A stretch of DNA of 34,020 nucleotides, from the NCBI GenBank assembly GCA_013288845.1, contig JABDBB010000011.1, forward strand, positions 1 to 34,020. The letters run 5' to 3'. Positions 16,015 to 25,279 of this stretch are shown here, one piece after another. The number at the start of each line of letters is the position of its first letter. The first letter of the stretch is position 1. Origin of the DNA: Chlamydiota bacterium. GTDB taxonomy: Bacteria; Chlamydiota; Chlamydiia; Chlamydiales; Criblamydiaceae. The notes below the pieces were generated by a model. That model was given only the letters and a program-made list of their open reading frames with translations, was not told the origin of the DNA and searched no databases. Position numbers and translations under genes: made by a program.

Positions 16015-16830
16015 ATGCTTATACTCGTTTCTACTCCGATAGGAAATCTTTCCGACATCACTCTTAGAGCCATTGAAGCTTTAAAAGAATGTGACTATAT
16101 TCTATGTGAAGATACCCGGCACAGCGCTATTTTACTTTCAAAATATTCGATCACAACTCCTACAAAAAGTTATCACAAATTCAATGAATCAAAAAAAGCA
16201 CTCGAGATCATAGAGGATATAAAAAACGGAAAAGTTGTCTGTCTGATTTCAGATGCCGGAACTCCGGCTATAGCAGATCCCGGAGCGGACCTTGTAAAAA
16301 AGTGTATTGCAGAAAATATCGAAGTCTCTTCTCTTCCCGGTCCCTGTGCCGCTATCGCTGCTTTGACTGTTTCGGGATTCAATACGGAAAATTTCCGTTT
16401 TGTCGGATTCCTCTCCAAAAAAGATCAGGGACTTAAAACGGATTTTTCGGAAATCCTTCATTATTCCGGCACTACAATCTGTTATGAATCTCCGCATAGA
16501 TTGATTAATTTTCTCAATGTTTTACGAGAGATAGATCCCGATAGAGAAGTTGTCGTAGCGAGAGAGCTTACGAAAAAATTTGAAACGATTTATAGAGGAA
16601 CGGCGAACGATCTGTTTATCCGATTGGAAAACACAACGATAAAAGGAGAGATCGTCATCCTCATTTCAGAAAATCCCCTCTTTTCAGCAAAATGTTCCAC
16701 TGATCTCAGTCCTGAAGAACATGTCAATTTCCTGATTAATACCTATCAGATAACCAAGTCCGAAGCGATAAAAATTTCGGCACAAATGCGCGGAATTCCC
16801 AAGAGATCTCTTTATCGGGATCTTCTTTAA
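16015..16830 (+). CDS. rsmI: 16S rRNA (cytidine1402-2'-O)-methyltransferase RsmI
   Basis: RsmI methylates the 2'-hydroxyl of C1402 in the decoding centre of 16S rRNA, using SAM; with RsmH it fine-tunes start-codon recognition. The 271-residue protein has the tetrapyrrole-methylase fold signatures of the family: LVSTPIGNLSDIT at residues 4-16, CEDTRHS at 31-37, LISDAGTPAIADPG at 77-90 and LPGPCA soon after. Length is normal for RsmI. The ATG is 25 nt after tRNA-Cys and has no Shine-Dalgarno sequence; the short leader is rich in C and T. It is probably transcribed from the tRNA promoter. The next gene, a FadL-like porin, lies 120 nt on and has its own ribosome binding site. Confidence 0.93.
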   Translation: MLILVSTPIGNLSDITLRAIEALKECDYILCEDTRHSAILLSKYSITTPTKSYHKFNESKKALEIIEDIKNGKVVCLISDAGTPAIADPGADLVKKCIAENIEVSSLPGPCAAIAALTVSGFNTENFRFVGFLSKKDQGLKTDFSEILHYSGTTICYESPHRLINFLNVLREIDPDREVVVARELTKKFETIYRGTANDLFIRLENTTIKGEIVILISENPLFSAKCSTDLSPEEHVNFLINTYQITKSEAIKISAQMRGIPKRSLYRDLL

Positions 16831-16950
16831 AATTTTTTCTTTAATCAAAGTAATATTTTTATTTACAAAAAACAGTTTTACGAAGTATCACTTAAATTCG
16901 GTTTCAAAATTTACCGCCGAAAATTCTGACCCAATAATTAGGAGAATTCC

Positions 16951-18333
16951 ATGAAACTCAGAAAATTCAAAACACTGATGTTGGCAGGTGTTACAGCTAT
17001 GTCACTCCAGGCAACAAAGGTCGATGCACTTCTTGCAGGAGTTAAGACTACCGGAATGGCTGCTACATCCGTATCCCATCCGATAGATGCTTTTGCAGGA
17101 GCTTATAATCCGGCAAGTATCACAAATCTTCCTGATCGCATAGATTTAGGAGTTTCCTGGGTGCAGACTCACCAAGGGGCGATGGTTAGGGATCTTCCGA
17201 CCAATTACTTGATTCCTCCGGGAGTTCCGCCGAGTTTTTTTGACGGCTATCGTGACGGGGCTAAAACTCCGAATACCTACGTGCCTGAATTCGGGGTAAA
17301 TATGGGATGGTTCAGAGGTTCCTGTGCATTCGGCAGACCGGTTGAGTATGCTACAAGTCTTATTTTGTATAACAGAAATGATCTGAAAACAACTTACGGA
17401 AAAGCGTTTGAATTATTCGGTACTACACCGACAGGTTTGGACTATATTCATGAAACCGGCGCGTTTGTATTGGCTGCAAAATTCGACAATATGCACTCTA
17501 TCGGGGTGGCGATTAATTACAATATTCAACGTTTAAAACTTGACGGATTGGAAAGTTTTGACCTTCCGTCCTTTACGGATGCACCGGGAAAAACAACGAA
17601 CAGGGGATACGACTATTCCCACGGTGTCGGTTGTATGATCGGTTATCTTCTTGAAATTGATAACATAAAATTCGGTATCGGGTGGCAGCCTAAAACAAAG
17701 ATGGGTGATTTCGATAAGTACAGCGGATTTATTGCTGATTTCGGAAAATTTGACATTCCTATGCGTTATACAGCAGGTATTTCTTATAGATTCCTTTGTA
17801 ATTTAACGGTGGCCTTTGATTACGAATTCATTAAATGGAAAGGTATTCCTGAGTTACAAAATAAGACATTCCCTAATTTAGCAAATAATTTATTAGGCTC
17901 TCCTAACGGTGCCGGATTCGGTTGGAGAAATCAAAACTATTTCAGACTTGGTTTTGAATATGTTATGAATAAATGCTTTACTTTAAGAGCAGGTTTCAGA
18001 CATGCGAGCAGTCCGATTACTCCAAAATGGACAGCTGTCAATATCCTGACCCTCGATTGTATGGAAAATGTGGTGACATTCGGAGCTACATGGAATTTCA
18101 ATCCTTGGCATGAGTTTAGCTTTTTCTATGCCGCAGGAATGCAGAAGAAAATCAGAGGGAACGGCTCTATCCCGGCTACTATTCCGCAACCGAATGCACA
18201 AGGACAAAAAGTTAGTTTACCTATTAACTTTAACATCGACACGGGTGGAGTGGGTAACGGTGAAATTGACTTGAAACAAAGAAGATCTGCACTTGGTATT
18301 GCATGGGGATGGAAATTCTACCACAAAGAATAA
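16951..18333 (+). CDS. OmpP1/FadL/TodX-family outer membrane transport protein
   Basis: A 460-residue outer membrane beta-barrel. The N-terminus has a basic start, a hydrophobic core (TLMLAGVTAMSLQA) and a likely signal peptidase I site after V24-D25-A26. The mature start carries the FadL hallmark: a Gly/Ala/Ser-rich stretch followed by HPIDAFAGAYNPAS, the NPA-type plug motif, then LPDRIDLGVSW. Alternating aromatic beta strands follow to the end (ALGIAWGWKFYHKE). FadL proteins let long-chain fatty acids or other hydrophobic molecules cross the outer membrane by lateral diffusion. TTAGGAG lies 6 nt upstream of the ATG, and a TTTACA/TATCAC pair (16862, 16886; 18-nt spacer) is a possible promoter. 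A strong terminator follows. With the acyl-ACP synthetase fusion at 31779 it suggests fatty-acid import, but the ligand is inferred. Confidence 0.85.
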   Translation: MKLRKFKTLMLAGVTAMSLQATKVDALLAGVKTTGMAATSVSHPIDAFAGAYNPASITNLPDRIDLGVSWVQTHQGAMVRDLPTNYLIPPGVPPSFFDGYRDGAKTPNTYVPEFGVNMGWFRGSCAFGRPVEYATSLILYNRNDLKTTYGKAFELFGTTPTGLDYIHETGAFVLAAKFDNMHSIGVAINYNIQRLKLDGLESFDLPSFTDAPGKTTNRGYDYSHGVGCMIGYLLEIDNIKFGIGWQPKTKMGDFDKYSGFIADFGKFDIPMRYTAGISYRFLCNLTVAFDYEFIKWKGIPELQNKTFPNLANNLLGSPNGAGFGWRNQNYFRLGFEYVMNKCFTLRAGFRHASSPITPKWTAVNILTLDCMENVVTFGATWNFNPWHEFSFFYAAGMQKKIRGNGSIPATIPQPNAQGQKVSLPINFNIDTGGVGNGEIDLKQRRSALGIAWGWKFYHKE

Positions 18334-18338
18334 TCTTT

Positions 18339-18376
18339 TTTTGGAAAGCGCTTACGCAAGCGCTTTCCAAAATTTT
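18339..18376 (+). terminator. rho-independent terminator of the FadL-like gene
   Basis: An 11-bp perfect GC-containing stem (GGAAAGCGCTT at 18343-18353 with AAGCGCTTTCC at 18358-18368) closes on the 4-nt loop ACGC. Four flanking T-A pairs extend it to 15 bp, and TTTT follows at 18373-18376. It begins 6 nt after the stop codon. The T run is short, so termination may be partial. Confidence 0.8.
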
Positions 18377-18457
18377 CAAGAAGTCCTTTAAAAAACTCTT
18401 TCGTATTTACAAGAAAAAGAACCATGAACTATTCTGTATGTCCGGAGGGTTATACAT

Positions 18458-18709
18458 ATGAAAGAACATAGCTTACGCAACAAAGATTTACAGGACCTCC
18501 TGCATCCTTTCGCTTTCATTTTGAAAGAAGGCGAAGATATCGACAATAATTTTCTTGATTACTCTCTTTTGATGTTAAAAGTGAGTCATCCTGAAGTGAT
18601 CAGATCTCCGGGGTCTGATAAAGTCATGCGTTTCCTTCAGGCCGCTTTAGCTTTAAAAGCAAAAACACTGAGTGACACCGGAAAAAATTTTGCATCGGAT
18701 CAGGTGTAA
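18458..18709 (+). CDS. small hypothetical protein (83 aa)
   Basis: Not recognised. The ATG is preceded by GGAGGG with an 8-nt spacer, the strongest evidence that it is translated. The protein is soluble and helical (NNFLDYSLLMLKVSHPEVI, then KVMRFLQAALALKAKTL), with no signal peptide and no cysteine. It lies between the FadL-gene terminator and the convergent SNF2 helicase gene, so it is probably a single-gene transcript. Its stop codon sits in a GTAATCCG octamer that is repeated in inverted form at the stop of the helicase gene. Confidence 0.65.
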   Translation: MKEHSLRNKDLQDLLHPFAFILKEGEDIDNNFLDYSLLMLKVSHPEVIRSPGSDKVMRFLQAALALKAKTLSDTGKNFASDQV

Positions 18710-18722
18710 TCCGTACGCCGAC

Positions 18723-18782
18723 AATCCGAGGCGGACAGAAAATGTCATCGTCTTTTGATGCATTTTCTGTCCGCCTCGGATT
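18723..18782. terminator. 22-bp perfect inverted repeat between convergent genes
   Basis: The arms 18723-18744 and 18761-18782 are exact reverse complements over 22 bp (outer end AATCCGAGGCGG), and an inner CATC/GATG pair continues the helix around one unpaired T. The repeat lies between the 83-aa gene and the SNF2 gene and overlaps the first two bases of the SNF2 stop codon (18781-18783). Neither side has a T run, so it is not a canonical rho-independent terminator. It may stop transcription from both sides or protect both mRNA 3' ends; that role is inferred. Confidence 0.6.
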
Positions 18783-21700
18783 ACCATTCTACATAAGCCA
18801 ACAATTCAGCAAGCTCTTCTCTGGAAAATTTCTTGACGAAGCTGTGATCATCGGAGCCGATGATGTCTTCCATGAGTTTTCCTTTCTTTGTGATCAGTTC
18901 GTCGATTTTTTCTTCAAAAGTATTTTTTGTCACTAGTTTAAATACCTGTACCCCTCTTTTTTGTCCTATTCGATGAACCCTGTCGGTAGCCTGATCTTCT
19001 CTTGCTGCGTTCCACCATCGATCGTAATGGATTACTACCGATCCGGCAGTTAAGTCGATACCCAAGCCCGTAGCCTGCAAGGAACCGACAAAAACTTCGC
19101 AGGCAGGATCAGTATTAAACTTTTTGATCTCTTCCCCTCTTTTTACTGTCGATCCTCTGATTCCCGCAAATTGGATGGAAGACTCTTTTAAATATTTCTC
19201 TATGATATCGAGCATAAAAAGGTATTGAGAGAACACTACAACTTTTTGTCCGCTTTCTCTTGCTTCGCTTAGAAGTTCTGTAAAAAGATTCCATTTTCCT
19301 GATTGATAAAAGGTGTAATTGTCCGGATCCTTAAAATACAGAGCCGGGTGATTACAAATTTGTTTTAAATTTGTGAGAAGGGCAAAAATATGGATGTAGG
19401 GAACAGGATTGTGTTCATTTTGCAGTTCATCTAAAAGTTTTTTATGAGAGACTTTCAGAACTTCGTTATAGAGGGCGAATTGTTCCGGCAGTAATTCACA
19501 GTGGGCAACCTCTTCCGTTTTGGCCGGCAGATCCCGAAGGACCCCCTCTTTTTTACGTCTGAGAAAAAAAGGTTTGATCTGTCTGATCAAAAGAGCCTTC
19601 TTTTCCGGGTCGCCGTCTTTTTCAATCGGTTTCACAAAAAAATCATTATATTCCTTTTCTCCCGGAAAATATCCGGGGAGGGTGATATCAAATAATGATT
19701 TTAATTCTCTCAATCGATTTTCTATAGGAGTACCGCTCAATCCCACTTTCATCTTTGCGTTCACTTTTAAAAGGGATCTGTGAATTCCGCTGGTATGATT
19801 TTTTGCTACCTGCATTTCATCGAATATAGCAATTTCAAAATCCACCTTTTTTAATAAAAATACTTCGTTCCTCCAAATCCCGTAAGAGGTCAGAAGAATG
19901 TCATAATCGGTGGTGAAATCGCGAAGGCTCCGATTTAGTCCGTGGAAAACACAAACCCGTAAATCCGGTAAAAACGTTTCCAACTTATCCTGCCAATGAT
20001 AAATTACTGAAGTTGGGCATATGATGAGAAAATGGATTTTCTTTTTCGGATCATACATACGATTAAATGTCGTAGAGGCAGCCAGTAACGCCATAGCCTG
20101 ATGAGTTTTTCCCAATCCCATGTCATCGCAAAGAAGGCCTGAAAGATTATTTAAATAAAGAAACCAGAGCCATTTCAATCCCATATCCTGATACGGACGA
20201 AGAGCACTTTTCAGCAACGAGAGGTCGATGGATTCCGAAGAGCAGGTGTTAAGAAGAGACTCCAAAATATTTTTTGAAGCGGTATAATCTTTTCCTTTGC
20301 TTTTTTTCAAGCGGATATCTTCGAAAGCGTTAATTCTAAAAAATTCCAAGGCTGACATCCGGACAGTTCCGTTTTCGAAATCGATATTTTTTTCTTCGAT
20401 CCCCTCTATCCAACGAAAACGCAATTGTTTTGTATCGATTCTCCCTGCATCGGTAAAAGAATATCTTTTCCCCTCTTCGATAGTTTTGCGTATGCTTGAG
20501 ATATTTGCGGAACCTGAATTTGATATAAAATTGAGATGAAATTCATAAATCCCCCGAGAAGAGTTTTTGGGGATAGTAATTTTCTCGATTTCCAAAAAAA
20601 GTTCGGAAGGTTCCAAAACTTTTTTCTCGATCAAATGAATCCGATGTGAAAATGCCGGTAAATCATTTTCAAAAAAATCGGTCAATTCCTCGTTATCGCT
20701 CAGGACACTCTTAGTCCGATAATTTTCCGGAAGACGAAATTTCAAAGGGATTTCATAAAACCCTTCTCCTTCGATGTAGAGGAAATCATCAAAAAATTGT
20801 CCGGATTGTTGCTTTCTTTCGGAAAAAAAAGTGTACACCGGTTCGATAGCAATCGTTTGATCGTCAAGAACTTTGACTTCAAGACAGGCATTTAGTAATG
20901 GATTTTCTTTACTGAAAAAATTAGGAATGAGAGCCAGTTCCTCTCTATTTTTTTTTATAAATCCCGAAACCATTGTTTTGGAGACAGGTATATCCGGATC
21001 TATTGATAAGCCTATTGCAGCGCTGATTTTATAGTAGAATCCCCGGCCGGTGATATAGACCCAAGTTCCGAAATCTTTGCTGTCAGTCTCTTCATCATCC
21101 AAAGTCAAAAGACGTTTAAACAGCAGATTCCCTTCGGGAGTCACTTTGTATCGTATATTTACCTCTATAGAGGTTAAATGCGTTTCGAATCCCTCTATAG
21201 TATTGAGCCAAAGTCGATGACCCGAGACAAAACTATGGACATCGTCGGAAAGAATAATTGTTTCTATCTCATTGAAAAGCCGACTTTCGATGGGGAAGAA
21301 GCCGTATTTAGGCTGATAGACCCATCTGCCGAACAGTCGAGCTTCCGGACCGGATAAATCGCCTTTATCGAAAAGATATTCTTCGATGTGTAAATTCCAA
21401 TCTTTATCGAAACGTAAACTGTAGGATAGATTTACAGGTTCTTCGGATAGATGATCATATTTTAGTAATTTTTTTATGACGTGGGCGTGAGTATCCAACA
21501 CATCGGAAAGCCTTTCTCCCGTTATTTTCGGTCGGGCCAGAATATGATATTGGTCCACTGCATAAAATCCTTCTCCCGGAACGTAATTCCAACCGCCGAA
21601 AAGATATTTTTTATCTTTGACTTCGAAATCTTTTTTTTCCGAAGAGTATTCCTCTTTCAGTTCGACATTTAGTTCACCTTTCAGATTATCGTAGGTGATT

Positions 21701-22530
21701 TGTTGTATAGCCTCTCTTTGTGTGGTATGAACGGAAAGGGGAGAGTTTACGCTGCTTAAAAAAGGGATGATACGAATCAGATCCTCTTCACGTAAATCAA
21801 AATAAAACTCATATTCACGAAAAAAAATCTTTATCGAATTCGGAATTTTGTTCTCTGTATATCCGAAAGATATGCTGTATATATTTCTTTCGTCCTGTAG
21901 AATCATCATTTTTTTAGCAATTTCGTTCCAAAAAGACAATTCATAACGCAATTGCGGTCCGGGTTTACCCTGTCGCCATAAATTTAAATCATCTTCAGTC
22001 AGATTGGAAAATTTTAAAGAAGTTTCTTCGGTTTCTATCGGATTGATTATAAAGAAATTTCTGAGTTTTTCTGAAGATTCCGGTGTTTTCGCTTCTATAG
22101 AAAAAATGAGTTTATCGTTTTCTTTGCAATAAAAGAGAGATTTTTCATTTTGAATGATTTCGGATTGTTTATCTCCAAGCCGGAAAAAAAAAATAGTGCA
22201 CAGTTCATTCCATAAAGAATCTCTGAATCGCGAGTGAAGCGGACGCTCCCTTCCGTTAAAAATCCGCAAGAAACCGGCAGCGACATGTACACATCCCCCT
22301 TGTGCTTCCGATTCTTCGCAGGCACAAAAAGAATCTTTAATTTCCCCCTTCGGATCCAGTTGTATAAAAGCCCAGTACCCCTCTTCTTCTTCTAAAGCAT
22401 TTTCTACAATATAAACCTGATAAGTTGCTCCCGAAAATTCGATATCGCGAACCAAACCCTTGTGTATAAGCTGTTCGGCTTTTTTCAGATATTTTTGTAG
22501 TTTTTTTGGTAAATGCATACGAATTCCCAT
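18781..22530 (-). CDS. SWI2/SNF2-family helicase with N-terminal SWIM zinc finger (1249 aa)
   Basis: A double-stranded DNA translocase. The N-terminus has a SWIM-type zinc ligand set, C69-x-C71-x8-C80-x-H82. A long beta-rich middle region of about 650 residues has repeated F/Y-GxWVYxxxxGFYxI segments (for example FGRWVYQPKYGFFPI and FGTWVYITGRGFYYK). The ATPase core occupies the last 480 residues: Walker A DDMGLGKTH near 800-808, the DExx box FDEMQ near 900, GLSGTPIENR, then the C-terminal lobe with QATDRVHRIGQ. SNF2 proteins use ATP to move along DNA and displace bound proteins; chlamydiae carry two such helicases. The ATG at 22530 has only a weak ribosome binding site; a second ATG four codons later is possible. 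It follows the Hsp70-like gene by 25 nt. Confidence 0.93.
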   Translation of the reverse strand: MGIRMHLPKKLQKYLKKAEQLIHKGLVRDIEFSGATYQVYIVENALEEEEGYWAFIQLDPKGEIKDSFCACEESEAQGGCVHVAAGFLRIFNGRERPLHSRFRDSLWNELCTIFFFRLGDKQSEIIQNEKSLFYCKENDKLIFSIEAKTPESSEKLRNFFIINPIETEETSLKFSNLTEDDLNLWRQGKPGPQLRYELSFWNEIAKKMMILQDERNIYSISFGYTENKIPNSIKIFFREYEFYFDLREEDLIRIIPFLSSVNSPLSVHTTQREAIQQITYDNLKGELNVELKEEYSSEKKDFEVKDKKYLFGGWNYVPGEGFYAVDQYHILARPKITGERLSDVLDTHAHVIKKLLKYDHLSEEPVNLSYSLRFDKDWNLHIEEYLFDKGDLSGPEARLFGRWVYQPKYGFFPIESRLFNEIETIILSDDVHSFVSGHRLWLNTIEGFETHLTSIEVNIRYKVTPEGNLLFKRLLTLDDEETDSKDFGTWVYITGRGFYYKISAAIGLSIDPDIPVSKTMVSGFIKKNREELALIPNFFSKENPLLNACLEVKVLDDQTIAIEPVYTFFSERKQQSGQFFDDFLYIEGEGFYEIPLKFRLPENYRTKSVLSDNEELTDFFENDLPAFSHRIHLIEKKVLEPSELFLEIEKITIPKNSSRGIYEFHLNFISNSGSANISSIRKTIEEGKRYSFTDAGRIDTKQLRFRWIEGIEEKNIDFENGTVRMSALEFFRINAFEDIRLKKSKGKDYTASKNILESLLNTCSSESIDLSLLKSALRPYQDMGLKWLWFLYLNNLSGLLCDDMGLGKTHQAMALLAASTTFNRMYDPKKKIHFLIICPTSVIYHWQDKLETFLPDLRVCVFHGLNRSLRDFTTDYDILLTSYGIWRNEVFLLKKVDFEIAIFDEMQVAKNHTSGIHRSLLKVNAKMKVGLSGTPIENRLRELKSLFDITLPGYFPGEKEYNDFFVKPIEKDGDPEKKALLIRQIKPFFLRRKKEGVLRDLPAKTEEVAHCELLPEQFALYNEVLKVSHKKLLDELQNEHNPVPYIHIFALLTNLKQICNHPALYFKDPDNYTFYQSGKWNLFTELLSEARESGQKVVVFSQYLFMLDIIEKYLKESSIQFAGIRGSTVKRGEEIKKFNTDPACEVFVGSLQATGLGIDLTAGSVVIHYDRWWNAAREDQATDRVHRIGQKRGVQVFKLVTKNTFEEKIDELITKKGKLMEDIIGSDDHSFVKKFSREELAELLAYVEW

Positions 22531-22555
22531 AATCTCAAAGTACTAAAGAGATCTG

Positions 22556-25279
22556 TTAAAGATCATTTCCAAAACAAAGCCCTGCAGGAAGTTTTTCTCC
22601 AAAAAATATATCATTTTCGCCGTCGGATTGCACAACATTTCCCTCTATCATTTCTATTCGGTCGGAATCACCGGTAAATACAATCTTGATTTTGTCTCTA
22701 ATTTCCTGTGAGACATTAAAATCTTTTTGCGCCGTTTTTTTTGCCAGCATCGTCAGGGGAAACGACAACCGGTCTATCGGATATATATTGTGCAATCCGT
22801 ATAGTTCCATCACCCATTCCGCACATTCTTTGCCGGAGATCATATGAGCCGGACTTCCGTAAAATAAAGATCGTGATCCTAATCGCCCCAATGCCCAAAA
22901 ATCTGCCGTTGTCCCCTTTCCTTTTTTGACCTCAGCAAGAATAGCTCTCCCTAAAGTCACTTTGTGACTTTGCTCTATTCTTTCCAAGGAAGAAAGAGTT
23001 CTAATTTTCTCTTGATGACGATATTTTTCCCCGGCACTTTTCGGGATACACAATTGGATTTTTTTGCTGCCGAAAGAAGAGGTGATGTGGTGATAGATCT
23101 CTGTTTGCCTTCCTTTGTTCAATCCGCCTGCAATTCTCCTCAGACAAATCAACTGTTGCAAAGCGCATTCTTCCGATTTAGGTGATTTTAAATCCTGTAA
23201 AATGATTTTCCAAACTTCACCGATTTTATGATCATCAAGAGGAAAACCGAATCCCGGTCTTAAAAAATATCCGATCAGATTCCACCATTTCGCCTCATGA
23301 GTTTCTGAAATATTTTTGGAGTGGGCATGAGCCAGGACCTTACCTGCCAAGCTTCTTAAAATACCCGGTGACCATTCTTCGCGTTGCAGATCTAAGGATT
23401 CTTCTATTTTCCCCATAATTTCCGAAGGTTTTACGGAAGAGTTGCCGGTAAAAAATTCATCGATAATCGATTTAGCTTCGGTGAGTGCCGCATCATCAAA
23501 CGTTTCGTCTGTACGTCCTTTTTCGGAATAGGAAATATGGTCTTCAATTCCTTCAGCTGTTTTCAACTGAAATTCGAGATTCCATCGGTGATCAGTAGCG
23601 GAAGAGAGCAGGGAAAGTTGGAGCGTACCCAAAGTCGTGTACAGAACCTCTAAAGCAACGGAAATTCCGGCATCGGTTTCATTCGGTTGTTTTCCGTAGC
23701 GAAGGACCGTGAAGATAGGAGGCAATCGATAAAATTCTTCTTCATTGAGAGCAATGACATCTCCCGGTTTATCGCCGATACGAACGTGAGAAGTGTATAG
23801 CGTAAACGACACCGGTTTATTCGGTTTCGCCGAAAATTTCCGAAGAGGTTCGTATAGCGAACCTTCGTCTGCTCCTCTGGCCATGACACAGAGGACTTTT
23901 TCCTCTATTTGTAAATAAAAGTTTCTTGGTGATCCCGCCCGAATTTTTATTCCGCTTCCCCTTTTTATTCTTCCGTAATAAGCCGCTCCGCGGGAAACAG
24001 CGTCTGATACATTTTTATTTTCAAGAAGCTCTATTGTGTTATCGGAAAACCAGCCTTCCATATTTTGTTTTATCGCATCCCGAAATTCTTTTGCAGCCAT
24101 GACACCGCCGTTGAACAAAAGAAAATTCGGTTTTTTCGATCCGGATTTGCTTAAAAAATGCGCCAACTGCTTCGAAATTGAGGGCTCTTCTTCGTAGGCA
24201 AGTCCTAAAGAGCGGAATCCGGATTTCCGGCGAATTTTTTGCGCCTCTTCCCAAGGAAGGACAGAGAAAAATCCTTCTGTAAAAAATCGGATTACCTCAC
24301 TCCGATGCAATTCAACGGAAACGGAGCCTTTGACAACACCCGAACCTTTTCCCTGAATCGTGATTTTATATACTTCACTTTTTCCGGATAAAAGCTCTTC
24401 CTTCCCTTTTCTTGCTTCATAATACAGTTGTTTTCTCATGGTAGAATCCGGCTCAAAATCTGACCCGATTTTATTTTCCACGTACTCAGCTAAGGCGGCA
24501 TCCATATTATCACCTCCCAAAAGAAGATGATCGCCGACAGCCATCCTTTCGAATCCGGCTGTATCACCCTTGCCGGTAAATTCTATCAGACTAAAATCTG
24601 TTGTCCCGCCGCCCACATCACACACCAAAATGATATCTCCCGATTGAAATCGGGAAGACCAATCCTTCTCATTTTGTGAAATCCACCAATAAAAAGCTGC
24701 CTGAGGCTCTTCCAGAAAAGTAATTTTCTCATAGCCCGCTAATTTAGCAGCTTCAGCGGTAAGGACACGTGCAGGTTCTCCGAAAGAGGCGGGGATTGTG
24801 ATGATGATCTCTTGCCTTTCGAATTCCGAATTCGGATCGTTCTTTGCAATTTGGTGATTCCAAGCCATTCGTATATGGTGTAAATATCTTTTAGAAGCCT
24901 CTACAGGACTGATACGACTTTTTTCGTTCCTTGCATCGAAAGGAAGGATAGCGTCCCTTTGACTTCCGGGGAATCCGGACAGAACACTTTTTGCCGACCG
25001 GACTAAGCCCGTCGGGACTCGAGAGCCTTGTGCCAAAGCGAAGGTCCCGATTGTATAATCCGATTTTTTTTCCCAAGGCAAATCCAATGTTCCGTCAGTA
25101 AATTCACCCGGTTCTGCAATATAGCAGAAGGAAGGCAACTCGGGAAGCGGTTGAGTGTAGCCTTCACGAATAGTTTGATGAATAAGAAAAGGCCTTGGAC
25201 TTTTACTTTTGCTTTCATGATCGATGTAGGAGATTGAGCAATTTGTGGTACCTAAATCTATTCCGATGGTATATCTCAT
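22556..25279 (-). CDS. Hsp70-like protein with divergent C-terminal domain (907 aa)
   Basis: The first 420 residues are an actin-fold Hsp70 nucleotide-binding domain: phosphate-1 loop IGIDLGTTNCS (5-15), EEPQAAFY (190-197), phosphate-2 loop CDVGGGTTDFS (220-230), GGDNMD (255-260) and the adenosine loop FNGGVMAA near 395. All key ATPase residues look intact. The next 150 residues resemble a beta-type substrate domain ending in the GTLQLSL and WNLEFQLK strands. The last 330 residues are helical and unlike DnaK, resembling the DUF3731-type tail found on some accessory Hsp70 proteins. It is therefore not the housekeeping DnaK. The ATG overlaps the alanine dehydrogenase stop by 4 nt (ATGA), implying coupled translation, and the SNF2 helicase follows. 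Its clients are unknown. Confidence 0.88.
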   Translation of the reverse strand: MRYTIGIDLGTTNCSISYIDHESKSKSPRPFLIHQTIREGYTQPLPELPSFCYIAEPGEFTDGTLDLPWEKKSDYTIGTFALAQGSRVPTGLVRSAKSVLSGFPGSQRDAILPFDARNEKSRISPVEASKRYLHHIRMAWNHQIAKNDPNSEFERQEIIITIPASFGEPARVLTAEAAKLAGYEKITFLEEPQAAFYWWISQNEKDWSSRFQSGDIILVCDVGGGTTDFSLIEFTGKGDTAGFERMAVGDHLLLGGDNMDAALAEYVENKIGSDFEPDSTMRKQLYYEARKGKEELLSGKSEVYKITIQGKGSGVVKGSVSVELHRSEVIRFFTEGFFSVLPWEEAQKIRRKSGFRSLGLAYEEEPSISKQLAHFLSKSGSKKPNFLLFNGGVMAAKEFRDAIKQNMEGWFSDNTIELLENKNVSDAVSRGAAYYGRIKRGSGIKIRAGSPRNFYLQIEEKVLCVMARGADEGSLYEPLRKFSAKPNKPVSFTLYTSHVRIGDKPGDVIALNEEEFYRLPPIFTVLRYGKQPNETDAGISVALEVLYTTLGTLQLSLLSSATDHRWNLEFQLKTAEGIEDHISYSEKGRTDETFDDAALTEAKSIIDEFFTGNSSVKPSEIMGKIEESLDLQREEWSPGILRSLAGKVLAHAHSKNISETHEAKWWNLIGYFLRPGFGFPLDDHKIGEVWKIILQDLKSPKSEECALQQLICLRRIAGGLNKGRQTEIYHHITSSFGSKKIQLCIPKSAGEKYRHQEKIRTLSSLERIEQSHKVTLGRAILAEVKKGKGTTADFWALGRLGSRSLFYGSPAHMISGKECAEWVMELYGLHNIYPIDRLSFPLTMLAKKTAQKDFNVSQEIRDKIKIVFTGDSDRIEMIEGNVVQSDGENDIFFGEKLPAGLCFGNDL

